NCBI GenBank assembly: GCA_937872895.1
Contig: CALMUP010000005.1
Coordinates: 64,001-128,000 of the forward strand
DNA from: an uncultured Verrucomicrobiota bacterium
GTDB taxonomy: Bacteria > Verrucomicrobiota > Kiritimatiellia > CAIVKH01
DNA: 64,000 nt
Direction of reading: 5' to 3'
Shown: one piece after another, positions 7,500 through 16,217 of the stretch
Position numbering within the stretch: position 1 is the first letter of the stretch
Layout: each line of letters opens with the position of its first letter
Notes under the pieces: generated by a model
What the model was told of the DNA's origin: nothing
What the model saw: the letters and a program-made list of their open reading frames with translations, nothing else
Database searches by the model: none
Position numbers and translations under genes: made by a program

Positions 7500-7898
7500 T
7501 CAGTCCCGCATCCGGAGGAATCCGACTCCTTGCGCGACAAAGATCGACAGGCAAACGCCGATCACGATGACAAACCCATGCCGACCCGCTTCGGACGCCA
7601 TCATGGCCGGAAGGAGCAACACCGAACCGGCCATCACGAAAAACGACAGCAGCCCGGCCACCAGGTAACACGCCAGTGATGGTTTCACCGATGCTGCTGC
7701 CGCAGCCTCCCGGGACCGCACCATCGAGCGCACCACCAGCGGACCGAGCACCAACAAGCCGGCGATCCATGCCCCCAGGCATACCACCGCCAAGGATTGT
7801 CCCCTCGCATCATGGAGAAATCCGCCCCCCGCCAGAAAGAGCGGCAGGATCGCGATGCCCAACACGATGTACAACCAGCCTTTGGTGCGATTCTTCAT
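7500..7898 (-). CDS. Small four-helix membrane protein, unknown function
   Basis: A 132-residue protein with four hydrophobic helices: GWLYIVLGIAILPLFLA (residues 7-23), the AVVCLGAWIAGLLVLG stretch (37-55), CYLVAGLLSFFVMAGSVLL (77-97) and GFVIVIGVCLSIFVAQG (107-125). No known family is recognised and no motif points to a function. It probably sits in the inner membrane. It lies downstream of, and is separated by a clear terminator from, the outer-membrane protein gene on the same strand, so it is likely transcribed separately or by read-through. Confidence 0.6.
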   Translation of the reverse strand: MKNRTKGWLYIVLGIAILPLFLAGGGFLHDARGQSLAVVCLGAWIAGLLVLGPLVVRSMVRSREAAAAASVKPSLACYLVAGLLSFFVMAGSVLLLPAMMASEAGRHGFVIVIGVCLSIFVAQGVGFLRMRD

Positions 7899-7937
7899 GC
7901 ATCCCTACTTGATCGATCAACCCGCCAGACCGAACAC

Positions 7938-7969
7938 AACAAAAAACCCCGGCATGCGGGCCGGGGTTT
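7938..7969 (-). terminator. Rho-independent terminator of the outer-membrane protein gene
   Basis: On the minus strand AAACCCCGG and CCGGGGTTT form a 9-bp stem with an 8-base loop, followed by TTTTTTGTTG. It lies about 20 bases past the stop of the beta-barrel gene. Confidence 0.85.
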
Positions 7970-7990
7970 CCTGGCTGCACAGGGCGCCGA

Positions 7991-8812
7991 TCAGAACTGC
8001 ACGGAGAGACGAACCGAGGCGAGATCGAACTTGTTCTCGATGTCCGTTTCCTCGCGGTAGGTGCCGCCATACCCGGCGATCTGCACGTCCTCGGTGATCC
8101 GGTAGGCCAGACCAGCCTGCGCCTGGTACGGGGTGTCGTCGAAGTCGTTCTTCTCGAAGATGCGTCCTTCCGCCAGCACGGCGAAACGGTCGCTGATGTC
8201 CCAGACGATCGAACCGGAGATCATGTAGATGTTCTCCTCCTCGTCGCCGATGGTGCGGCCGTTGAAGGCATAGCTCGCATCGATCACGTAGGTGAGCTGC
8301 TCATACATCTTGGTGCCGACCGATATGCCGAAGGTGAAGACCGTCTCGCCCGTGCCGAGGCCCTTGTCCTCGTCGCCGGTGGGCAGCGAGACATCGGCGT
8401 GCGGGATGATGAACGGGTAGCGGAAGATGTCCTGAAAGGCGAGCAGGTCGAGCTTGAGCTCCACATCGCCGATGCCGGTGTTGCTGTCACCGTCGAAATC
8501 GGAGTCCACGAACGGCACCGCGGCCTCGAAGCCCATGTTTTCCCAGAAACCATAACGCCCGTAAACGCCGAGGCTATCGCGGTCGTTGTTGAACTGCTCG
8601 TCGTGCTCGAAGAAGCCACCGACTTCGGCATGGCCGACCTTCGGGAATTTGTTTTCACGGGTCAGCAGCGTGCGCTGCGGTCCGGTGTTGTCGTTGAGGT
8701 ACAACGGACGGATGTCGTTCTTGCCGGCGGAAAAGGTGCGGGGGGGCTGGGCGTACGCGGTTCCGACAAGGGTCAGGCCGCATAGGGCGACGGTCAGGGC
8801 ACGGGTAAACAT
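7991..8812 (-). CDS. Outer-membrane beta-barrel protein
   Basis: A 273-residue exported protein: signal peptide with a hydrophobic core LTVALCGLTLVGTAYA and cleavage after AYA. The mature part is a chain of amphipathic beta strands rich in alternating aromatic residues, with Asp-rich loops (DSDFDGDSN, TGDEDKG), ending in the outer-membrane signature of alternating hydrophobics and terminal F (SVRLSVQF). Size and layout fit a 10-14-strand transporter-like barrel. The start at 8812 was chosen for the signal peptide and the GGAG nine bases upstream; a longer open frame adds residues unlike a leader. Substrate unknown. Confidence 0.8.
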   Translation of the reverse strand: MFTRALTVALCGLTLVGTAYAQPPRTFSAGKNDIRPLYLNDNTGPQRTLLTRENKFPKVGHAEVGGFFEHDEQFNNDRDSLGVYGRYGFWENMGFEAAVPFVDSDFDGDSNTGIGDVELKLDLLAFQDIFRYPFIIPHADVSLPTGDEDKGLGTGETVFTFGISVGTKMYEQLTYVIDASYAFNGRTIGDEEENIYMISGSIVWDISDRFAVLAEGRIFEKNDFDDTPYQAQAGLAYRITEDVQIAGYGGTYREETDIENKFDLASVRLSVQF

Positions 8813-8908
8813 CGGTTGGTCTCCTGCTGGTTCAACTTGTGCTATACCGCCAGACACTAGCCGGTTGCACCACCCTCCGCCAGCCTTTTTTCGCCCGTCC
8901 GGACCATT

Positions 8909-11446
8909 CTAGGAGGCCGAGACGGACAAGGCGCGCCAGGCATCGGCCGGTCGCTGTCGCAGCGCCGAGCGGGCGTTGAGCCAGCCGACCGCCAGGACCA
9001 CCGCCAGCAAGACCGCCATCGTGCCCCACGGCGAACGCCAGTCCGGCGCATACGGCAGCTTCATCGCCACCGTGACCACCGGGGCCATCAAGGCCCAGGA
9101 GAGCGCGAGGCCGCTGACCATGGCGGCGAAGGCGAGCACGGCGAACTCGGCGATCTGGCGGCCGGCGATGACCCTGCGCGAGGCCCCGAGCGTGCGCAAC
9201 AGCACGCTCTCGCGCTGGCGCTGGATCGACCCGGCACGCAGGATGGCCAGCAGCACCAGGAAACCCGCGCCGATGGTGAACCAGGCGATGCCGCGGATCG
9301 CCGCGGCGAGCTGCCGGGTCATCCGCGCCACCGTATCGAGCATCAGCGAGACGTCGATGACCGTGACGTTCGGAAACGCACCGGCCAGTTCGCGCTGGAA
9401 CGCGGCGCGCTGCGTGACATCGTCCATCTGGCTGAACACGAGAAAGGTCTGCGGCGCATCCTCGAGCACCCCGGGCGGGAAGAGCAGGAAGAAATTCGGC
9501 TGCATGCTCTTCCAGTCGACCTCGCGCAGGTTGGCCACCCGGGTGACCACCTCGACACCGTGCACATCGAAGGTGAGCGTGTCGCCGAGGCCGACCCGCA
9601 AGGTCTCGGCGATCCCCTCCTCGAGCGAGATCGGCACCGCCGAGGTCGCCGCACCGGTGAACGGCTGGTCGATCCACGTCCCGGCGACGACCCGCTCGAT
9701 CTCGGGTTTCTGGTGCGCGCGGTAGGTGGTCCGGTATTCGCGCTTCAAGGCCCAGTTCGGACGCGCCTGCGCCGGATCGGCCTCGATGGCCCGCACCGGC
9801 ACCCCGTTGAGCCCGACCAGCCGCATCGTGACCATCGGCTCGACATACGTCGCCGCGGAGTCGTAGCGGCCGAGCACGCCGAGCAACGGCGCCCGCTGGT
9901 CCGGTTGGATGTCGATCATCGCGAGGTTCGGCCGCGACTGCCCGGTCACCTCGAAGTCGCGCACGACATGCTGCTCGAGGACATCGACCGCATTGAGCAG
10001 GAAACAGCCGAGCCCGAGGCTCGCCACCAGCAGGCCGGTCTGGTTCTGCGGGCGGTACAGGCCCGACACCGCGAGCCGCAGCGTGTAGGGCCATCCCGGC
10101 CGCACCACACGCCGGCTGATCGCCCGCACCAGCAATCCGGTCAGCACCAGCAGCGCGAGCACCACCGCCATCCCGCCGAGGTACATGCCGGCCATGCGCC
10201 ACGAGGCGAGCTGGTACCGGGCGAACACCGCGAGCAATCCCACCAACACCGCCATCACGGCGACGCCCGCCGCATCCCAGGTGCGCAGCGAAGGAACGGC
10301 ATGCACCCGCAGGGAATCGAGCGGATGGATCTGCCGCAAACGCGTGACCGGCAGCAACCCGGCCAGCACGGTGAAGACCACGCCCATCACCCACGCCCAC
10401 AGGGCCGCCCCGGGATCGAGACCACCCGCGACCGGGATCGGCAGGAACGCCGCGAGCACACCCGGCAGCAGCGCAGCGGCAATCCACCCCAGGCCGAGCC
10501 CGGCCACCGCACCGATCACCCCCATCACCACCAGTTGCACCACGAACATCGTGGCCGCCGCCGACAGGCTTGCCCCGAGGCAGCGGAGCTGGGCCACCGC
10601 CATCCGCTTGGAGGCGATGAACGTGTACACCGCGCCGGCCACGCCGAGGCAGCCGATCATCAACGCGGTGAACCCCATCAGGCCGAGGTAACGTCCCATG
10701 CGGTCGGTGCGGCCGAGCAGTTGCTCGCGGCGCGAGGCGACCGTCTCGATGCTGAACCCGGCGCGGCGCGCCCGCTCGGCAAAACCGACCACCTGCGCCT
10801 CGGACGCTCCCGCCGGCAGGGCCCCGAACCATTCGAAGCCGGCCATCGTGCCCGGACTCCGCAAGCGCGCCTCATCGACCAGCCGGTAAGGGACATACAC
10901 CTTCGGTGCGATCATCGAACGGGCCGGCACCTCGCCCGGCGATTGCAGCACCGCGCCGGCGATGGTGAACGGCTGGCCACCTACCCGGACCTCGTCGCCC
11001 GGGGACAGGCCCAGTTGCAGCAACACCGTGCGGTCGATCACCACCTGACCGTCCGCGTGGTAGCGCGTACCCGCTTCCGGCGGATCGGTGTCCAGCGCGC
11101 CGTAGAACGGATAGCCCTCCATCGTCGCCTCGACCTCGACCAGCCGCGTGCCGCCGCCGCGCGGGTCGAGCAGCACGGTGCGGTAGTTGATCGAGCGGAC
11201 CGACGGGCCACGCCACGAGGCCAGCAACGCCTCCTGCTCCGCCGTGAATGGCGTTCGGCTGCGCAGTTGCAGGTCGGCCCCGAGCAGGTTGCGGCCCTGC
11301 CCGTGGATCGCCGCGACAAGTTGAATGCGTAGCGAGTCGATCGCCGCGATCGAGCCCACCCCGACCGCGATGGCCAGCGCGTAAAGGATAAAGCGCGACG
11401 GTTTGGCCCGGAAGTCGCGCCAGGCCATCAGCAGCGCGAACCTCAT
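8909..11446 (-). CDS. ybbP: FtsX-family ABC transporter permease (YbbP-like)
   Basis: An 845-residue permease with an N-terminal helix (FILYALAIAVGVGSI), a long periplasmic MacB-type domain, then two blocks of membrane helices typical of COG3127: one around residues 250-460 and one at the C-terminus (FTIGAGFLVLLAIL onward). The start at 11446 overlaps the ATPase stop as ATGA, so the two are translationally coupled. Together with the ATPase and the divergent thioesterase it reproduces the E. coli ybbA-ybbP/tesA layout. The complex is thought to act mechanically on envelope lipids or hydrophobic substrates, but its substrate is unproven. Confidence 0.88.
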   Translation of the reverse strand: MRFALLMAWRDFRAKPSRFILYALAIAVGVGSIAAIDSLRIQLVAAIHGQGRNLLGADLQLRSRTPFTAEQEALLASWRGPSVRSINYRTVLLDPRGGGTRLVEVEATMEGYPFYGALDTDPPEAGTRYHADGQVVIDRTVLLQLGLSPGDEVRVGGQPFTIAGAVLQSPGEVPARSMIAPKVYVPYRLVDEARLRSPGTMAGFEWFGALPAGASEAQVVGFAERARRAGFSIETVASRREQLLGRTDRMGRYLGLMGFTALMIGCLGVAGAVYTFIASKRMAVAQLRCLGASLSAAATMFVVQLVVMGVIGAVAGLGLGWIAAALLPGVLAAFLPIPVAGGLDPGAALWAWVMGVVFTVLAGLLPVTRLRQIHPLDSLRVHAVPSLRTWDAAGVAVMAVLVGLLAVFARYQLASWRMAGMYLGGMAVVLALLVLTGLLVRAISRRVVRPGWPYTLRLAVSGLYRPQNQTGLLVASLGLGCFLLNAVDVLEQHVVRDFEVTGQSRPNLAMIDIQPDQRAPLLGVLGRYDSAATYVEPMVTMRLVGLNGVPVRAIEADPAQARPNWALKREYRTTYRAHQKPEIERVVAGTWIDQPFTGAATSAVPISLEEGIAETLRVGLGDTLTFDVHGVEVVTRVANLREVDWKSMQPNFFLLFPPGVLEDAPQTFLVFSQMDDVTQRAAFQRELAGAFPNVTVIDVSLMLDTVARMTRQLAAAIRGIAWFTIGAGFLVLLAILRAGSIQRQRESVLLRTLGASRRVIAGRQIAEFAVLAFAAMVSGLALSWALMAPVVTVAMKLPYAPDWRSPWGTMAVLLAVVLAVGWLNARSALRQRPADAWRALSVSAS

Positions 11447-12129
11447 GCCCCCGCCTCCGCCAGCAACCGGCCACCCTTCAGCCGCAACGTCTGCGCACAA
11501 CGCGCGGCGAGTTCGCGGTCGTGGGTAACCAGCAGCAGGGTCGTGCCGTGCTCGCGGTTCATCGCGAACAACAGGTCGACGATCTGCGCCGCCGTCGCGT
11601 GGTCGAGGTTGCCGGTCGGTTCATCCGCGAACAGGATCGACGGACGGTTCGCGAAGGCGCGGGCGATGGCCACCCGCTGCTGTTCGCCCCCGGATAGCTG
11701 CGACGGATAGTGGTGCAGCCGGTGACCCAGCCCCACCCGCTCCAGCACGTCGCGCGCCACCGCGGCGGCATCGCGCCGGTTCAGCAACTCCAGCGGGACC
11801 TGCACGTTCTCGATCGCGGTGAGGGTGCTGAGCAACTGGAACGACTGGAAGATAAAGCCCGTTTCGGACAGGCGACGCGCCGCCCGCTGGTCCTCGTCCA
11901 GCCCCTGCCACGAATTCCCGGCCAATGCGACGCGGCCCTCCGTCGGATCATCCAGCCCCGCCGCCAGGCTGAGCAACGTGGTCTTGCCGCTGCCCGAAGG
12001 CCCCAGCAACGCGCAGGTCGATCCACGCGCCAGCGCGAACGACACGCCCTCCACCGCGCTCACGATCCCGTCGGCCGAGGGAAAGCGTTTGGACACCCCA
12101 TCAAAAACGAGTATATGTTCCAGCATCAT
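11443..12129 (-). CDS. ybbA: ABC transporter ATP-binding protein (YbbA/LolD type)
   Basis: A 228-residue ATPase with Walker A GPSGSGKTT, Q-loop in FIFQSFQLL, signature LSGGEQQR, Walker B ILFADEPTG and switch histidine in LVTHD. The family (LolD/MacB/YbbA) pairs with FtsX-type permeases, and its stop overlaps the permease start. Two in-frame ATGs (12129, 12126) are possible. The short divergent space (12130-12155) to the thioesterase gene must hold both promoters or overlap coding sequence. Confidence 0.92.
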   Translation of the reverse strand: MMLEHILVFDGVSKRFPSADGIVSAVEGVSFALARGSTCALLGPSGSGKTTLLSLAAGLDDPTEGRVALAGNSWQGLDEDQRAARRLSETGFIFQSFQLLSTLTAIENVQVPLELLNRRDAAAVARDVLERVGLGHRLHHYPSQLSGGEQQRVAIARAFANRPSILFADEPTGNLDHATAAQIVDLLFAMNREHGTTLLLVTHDRELAARCAQTLRLKGGRLLAEAGA

Positions 12130-12155
12130 GCGTACAACCTAACGGCAAATCCCCC

Positions 12156-12809
12156 ATGCGTCAAAAAACCATCTGCTCCGCTTGGATCGCCCTCGCCCTG
12201 CTGGCGTTCACCGCCCGGGCCGAATCGCCCGAACGCCTGCGCCTTGTTTTCCTCGGCGACAGCCTGACGTCCGGCTACACCCTCGACGCCGACCTCGCCT
12301 ACCCCGCGCTGATCCAGAACCGGATCGACGCCGCCGGCCTGCCCTTCACCGTGCTCAATTCCGGGGTCAGCGCCGACACCACCGCCGGCGGCCTGAGCCG
12401 CCTCAACTGGCTGCTGCGCCAACGCGTCGACGTGCTCGTCGTCGCCCTCGGCGCCAACGACGGCCTGCGCGCCTTCGATCCCGCCGTCCCGCGCCGCAAC
12501 CTCACCGCGATCATCGAGACCACCCGCGAGCGCCAACCCCACTGCGCCATCCTGCTCGCCGGCATGAAGCTCCCCCGCAACATGGGCGACGAGTACGTCG
12601 ATACGTTCGAGGCGATCTTCCCCGAGCTCGCCGCCGCCCACGACCTGCCCCTGCTGCCCTTCCTCCTCGAGGGTGTTGCCGGCAACCCCGACCTGAACAT
12701 GCCCGACGGCATCCACCCCACCGCCGAAGGCCAGCGCATCATCGCCGAACAGATGTGGACCTTCCTCGAACCCACCCTGCGGCGCGTGGCCGGACAAACA
12801 AAGCCCTAA
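12156..12809 (+). CDS. tesA: TesA-like lysophospholipase/arylesterase (SGNH hydrolase)
   Basis: A 217-residue exported SGNH hydrolase. A signal peptide (hydrophobic ALALLAFTARA) is followed by block I LGDSLTSGY with the nucleophilic Ser, block II Gly in NSGVSADT, block III GANDGLR with the oxyanion Asn, and block V DGIHPTAEG with catalytic Asp and His. This matches E. coli TesA, a periplasmic thioesterase I/lysophospholipase L1. It is divergent from ybbA-ybbP, the conserved proteobacterial arrangement, implying an envelope lipid role. Confidence 0.92.
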   Translation: MRQKTICSAWIALALLAFTARAESPERLRLVFLGDSLTSGYTLDADLAYPALIQNRIDAAGLPFTVLNSGVSADTTAGGLSRLNWLLRQRVDVLVVALGANDGLRAFDPAVPRRNLTAIIETTRERQPHCAILLAGMKLPRNMGDEYVDTFEAIFPELAAAHDLPLLPFLLEGVAGNPDLNMPDGIHPTAEGQRIIAEQMWTFLEPTLRRVAGQTKP

Positions 12810-12886
12810 CAATCTACACGGTGCCAATACAATACTAACCATTCGCCTCGTGCATTCCCGCAGGCGCACTTCCACGATGGGTCGGA

Positions 12887-15800
12887 ATGAGCATCCGCGC
12901 CGCCATCTACCACCAGACCACCTACCGCTATGACCGGCCGGTCGGCATCGCCCCCCACACCATCCGCCTCAAACCCGCCCCGCACAGCCGCACGCCCATC
13001 CTCTCGTACGGCCTGAAGATCACCCCGGCGAACCACTTCATCAACTGGCAACAGGACCCCTTCGGCAACTTCCTCGCCCGCGTGGTCTTCCCCGAACCGG
13101 CACAGGAGCTGAAGATCGAGGTGGATGTGATCGCCGATCTGGTGGTCATCAACCCGTTCGACTTCTTCGTCGAGGACTACGCCGAACACGTTCCCTTCGC
13201 GTATCCCACGCAGTTGCAGAAGGAGCTGACCCCGTATGTCGAGTGCGGCGAGAACGGGCCGCGCCTGTCCGCGCTGCTCGCCGGGATCCCCCGCGACCGC
13301 ACCCGCACCGTGTCGTTCCTCGTGGACCTGAACCAGCGCGTGAACCGGCTGGTCTCCTACACCATCCGCCTCGAGCCGGGCATCCAGACCTGCGAGGAAA
13401 CCCTCGAGCGCCGCTCCGGCTCGTGCCGCGATTCGGCCTGGCTGCTGGTCCAGGTGCTGCGGCACCTCGGTCTCGCCGCGCGTTTTGTCTCCGGTTACCT
13501 CGTTCAATTGAAGCCCGATGTGGAATCGCTCGACGGCCCCTCCGGCGCGGCCGAGGATTTCACCGACCTGCATGCCTGGGCCGAGGTGTTCATCCCCGGC
13601 GCGGGCTGGCTCGGCCTCGATCCGACCTCCGGCCTGTTCGCCGGCGAAGGCCACATCCCGCTCGCCTGCACCCCCGATCCGGTCAGCGCCGCCCCGATCA
13701 CCGGCGCGACCGAACCCTGCCAGGTCGAGTTCGGCTACACGAACCAGGTCACCCGCTTCCGCGAAGCCCCGCGCGTGACCAAGCCCTACTCGGACGAACA
13801 GTGGAGCGCGATCGAGGCGCTCGGCCACGCCGTCGATGCCGACATGGCCGCGCACGGCCTGCACCTGACCATGGGCGGCGAACCGACCTTCGTCTCGATC
13901 GACGACATGGAGTCGCCCCAGTGGAACACCGAGGCCGACGGCCCTGAAAAACGCGCCCTCGCCGTGAACCTGATGCGTCGGATGGCCGCCACTTTCGCCC
14001 CCGGCGGCATCTGGTATTTCGGCCAGGGCAAATGGTATCCCGGCGAAGCCCTCCCGCGCTGGCGCTACGGCTGCTTCTGGCGCAAGGATGGCCAGGCCAT
14101 CTGGAACGACCCGCACCGCTTCGCCCACCCCGACATCAACGGCGGCCTGTCGCCCAAGACCGCCAAGACCTTCCTGCGCGCCCTCGCCACCCGCCTCGGC
14201 GTAAACACCCAGAACCTGATCCCCGCCTACGAGGACCTGTTCTACCACCTTTGGAAGGAAGGCACCCTCCCGGTCAACATCGACCCGCTGAAGGTGGATC
14301 TGAAGAGCCCGTTTGAACGCCGCCAGCTCGCGCGCCTGCTCGAACAGGATCCCGGTCAACCGGTCGGCTACGTATTGCCGCTGACCTGGGGTTTCCACCA
14401 CCGCGGCTGGTATTCGAGCCCGTGGCTGTTCCGGCGCGGACGCCTCTACCTGCTGCCCGGCGACTCCCCGATCGGGTACCGCATGCCCCTCGACTCGCTG
14501 CCGTGGATGCCGCCCGAACACAAGGAGCCGCTGCCCGAACGTTCGCTGTGGGCCGAGGACGAGCCGCTGCCCGACCGCGAGGTACTGCCCGTCGCGACCG
14601 CGGAACGCGCCGCCACCGACATCGCCTACACCGCCTTGTGCACCGAGGTCCGCAACGGCAACCTCTGCGTGTTCCTGCCGCCGCTCGGCCTGACCGAACA
14701 CTACCTCGCCCTGGTCAAGGCGATCGAGGAAACCGCGGCCGAGCTGGACATCCCGCTGCTGATCGAAGGCTACGAACCGCCGGCCGACACCCGCATCGAC
14801 AAGTTCTTCATCACCCCCGATCCCGGCGTGATCGAGGTGAACATCCACCCCACCTCCACCTGGGCCGACCTCGTGGACACCACCACGCGCCTGTACCACG
14901 AAGCGCGGCTGGCCCGGCTCGGCACCGAGAAGTTCATGCTCGACGGCCGCCACACCGGCACCGGCGGCGGCAACCACATGACCCTCGGCGGGGCCACCCC
15001 CGCGCAGAGCCCGTTCCTGCGCCGCCCCTCGCTGCTGCGCAGCATGATCACCTACTGGCAACACCACCCGGCCCTGTCGTACCTGTTCTCGGGCCTGTTC
15101 ATCGGGCCGACCAGCCAGGCCCCGCGCGTGGACGAAGGCCGCCCCGATTTCATCTATGAACTCGAACTGGCGCTGAGCCTGATCCCCGACGGCGATGTCG
15201 CACAGCCGTGGCTGGTCGACCGGATCCTCCGCCACCTGCTGGTGGACCTCACCGGCAACACCCACCGCGCCGAGTTCTGCATCGACAAGCTCTACTCGCC
15301 CGACAGCGCCTCCGGCCGCCTCGGCATCGTCGAACTGCGCGGCTTCGAGATGCCCCCGCATCCGCGCATGGCACTCGTCCAGGCCCTGCTGATCCGTTCG
15401 CTCTGCACCTGGTTCTGGAAGACCCCCTACACCAAACCGCTGGTCAACTGGGGCACCGAGCTGCACGACCGGTTCATGCTGCCGTACTACGTGATGAAGG
15501 ACATCCACGACGTCGCACGCGACCTGCGCGACGCCGGCATCCCGTTCGACGAGGCATGGATCGAGCCGTTCTTCGAATTCCGCTTCCCCCGCTACGGCGC
15601 GATCACCCTCGACGGCATCGACCTCGAGGTGCGGGCGGCCATCGAACCCTGGCACGTGCTCGGCGAGGAAGCCACCGCAACCGGCACGGCGCGGTACGTG
15701 GACTCGTCGATGGAACGGCTGCAGGTCCGCCTCCAGGGCCTGACCAGCGAACGCCATATCCTCACCTGCAACGGTCGGCGCGTGGGCCTGCGGCCGACCG

Positions 15801-16204
15801 GCACGCAGGGCGAATTCGTGGCCGGCGTCCGGTACCGCGCCTGGCAACCGTGGTCGTGCCTGCATCCCACCGTCGGCGTGCACACCCCGCTGGTATTTGA
15901 CATCGTGGATACCTGGACCGGCCGCTCGCTCGGCGGCTGCTCCTACCATGTCGCCCACTACGGCGGACGCAACTACTCGACCTTCCCGGTCAACGCCCTT
16001 GAAGCGGAAGCCCGGCGCATCAGCCGGTTCACCGACGATGTGCACACGCCGACACCTCCCGAAGCGCGTCCGGAAACCACCACCCGCACCGGCCGCTTCG
16101 TGCCGCGCCCGGCCCCTCCCGGCGGTCGCGCCATCGCCCCGCCCGAGGAGCCGAACGAGGATTTCCCCTACACCTTCGACCTGCGGCGCCCGGCCCCGCG
16201 CTGA
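12887..16204 (+). CDS. Transglutaminase-like/DUF2126 two-domain protein
   Basis: A 1105-residue protein. Residues 1-290 form the bacterial transglutaminase N-terminal beta domain plus a transglutaminase core with intact triad C180 (RRSGSCRDSA), H229 (DLHAWAEVF) and D245 (GLDPTSG). Residues ~300-1105 are DUF2126 (COG4196), with MGGEPTFVS, FEVNIHPTS-like IEVNIHPTS and GGGNHMTLGG blocks reminiscent of a glutamine-synthetase/amidoligase-like active site. Genes of this type travel with circularly permuted ATP-grasp and alpha-E proteins in predicted peptide-ligation systems; here those lie at 26465-29886 and 59699-62999. It would act in the cytoplasm, as no leader is seen. Confidence 0.88.
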   Translation: MSIRAAIYHQTTYRYDRPVGIAPHTIRLKPAPHSRTPILSYGLKITPANHFINWQQDPFGNFLARVVFPEPAQELKIEVDVIADLVVINPFDFFVEDYAEHVPFAYPTQLQKELTPYVECGENGPRLSALLAGIPRDRTRTVSFLVDLNQRVNRLVSYTIRLEPGIQTCEETLERRSGSCRDSAWLLVQVLRHLGLAARFVSGYLVQLKPDVESLDGPSGAAEDFTDLHAWAEVFIPGAGWLGLDPTSGLFAGEGHIPLACTPDPVSAAPITGATEPCQVEFGYTNQVTRFREAPRVTKPYSDEQWSAIEALGHAVDADMAAHGLHLTMGGEPTFVSIDDMESPQWNTEADGPEKRALAVNLMRRMAATFAPGGIWYFGQGKWYPGEALPRWRYGCFWRKDGQAIWNDPHRFAHPDINGGLSPKTAKTFLRALATRLGVNTQNLIPAYEDLFYHLWKEGTLPVNIDPLKVDLKSPFERRQLARLLEQDPGQPVGYVLPLTWGFHHRGWYSSPWLFRRGRLYLLPGDSPIGYRMPLDSLPWMPPEHKEPLPERSLWAEDEPLPDREVLPVATAERAATDIAYTALCTEVRNGNLCVFLPPLGLTEHYLALVKAIEETAAELDIPLLIEGYEPPADTRIDKFFITPDPGVIEVNIHPTSTWADLVDTTTRLYHEARLARLGTEKFMLDGRHTGTGGGNHMTLGGATPAQSPFLRRPSLLRSMITYWQHHPALSYLFSGLFIGPTSQAPRVDEGRPDFIYELELALSLIPDGDVAQPWLVDRILRHLLVDLTGNTHRAEFCIDKLYSPDSASGRLGIVELRGFEMPPHPRMALVQALLIRSLCTWFWKTPYTKPLVNWGTELHDRFMLPYYVMKDIHDVARDLRDAGIPFDEAWIEPFFEFRFPRYGAITLDGIDLEVRAAIEPWHVLGEEATATGTARYVDSSMERLQVRLQGLTSERHILTCNGRRVGLRPTGTQGEFVAGVRYRAWQPWSCLHPTVGVHTPLVFDIVDTWTGRSLGGCSYHVAHYGGRNYSTFPVNALEAEARRISRFTDDVHTPTPPEARPETTTRTGRFVPRPAPPGGRAIAPPEEPNEDFPYTFDLRRPAPR

Positions 16205-16217
16205 CGCGGGCGACGCA

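Noticed and set aside
9560-11332. Open frame of 590 codons on the plus strand
   Set aside because: Antisense to the FtsX permease; rich in His, Arg and Gln with no motif or ribosome-binding site.
12806-16045. Open frame of 1079 codons on the minus strand
   Set aside because: Antisense to the transglutaminase-DUF2126 gene, which has intact motifs; the opposite frame is open only because of high GC third positions and has low-complexity Gly/Ala/His-rich composition.
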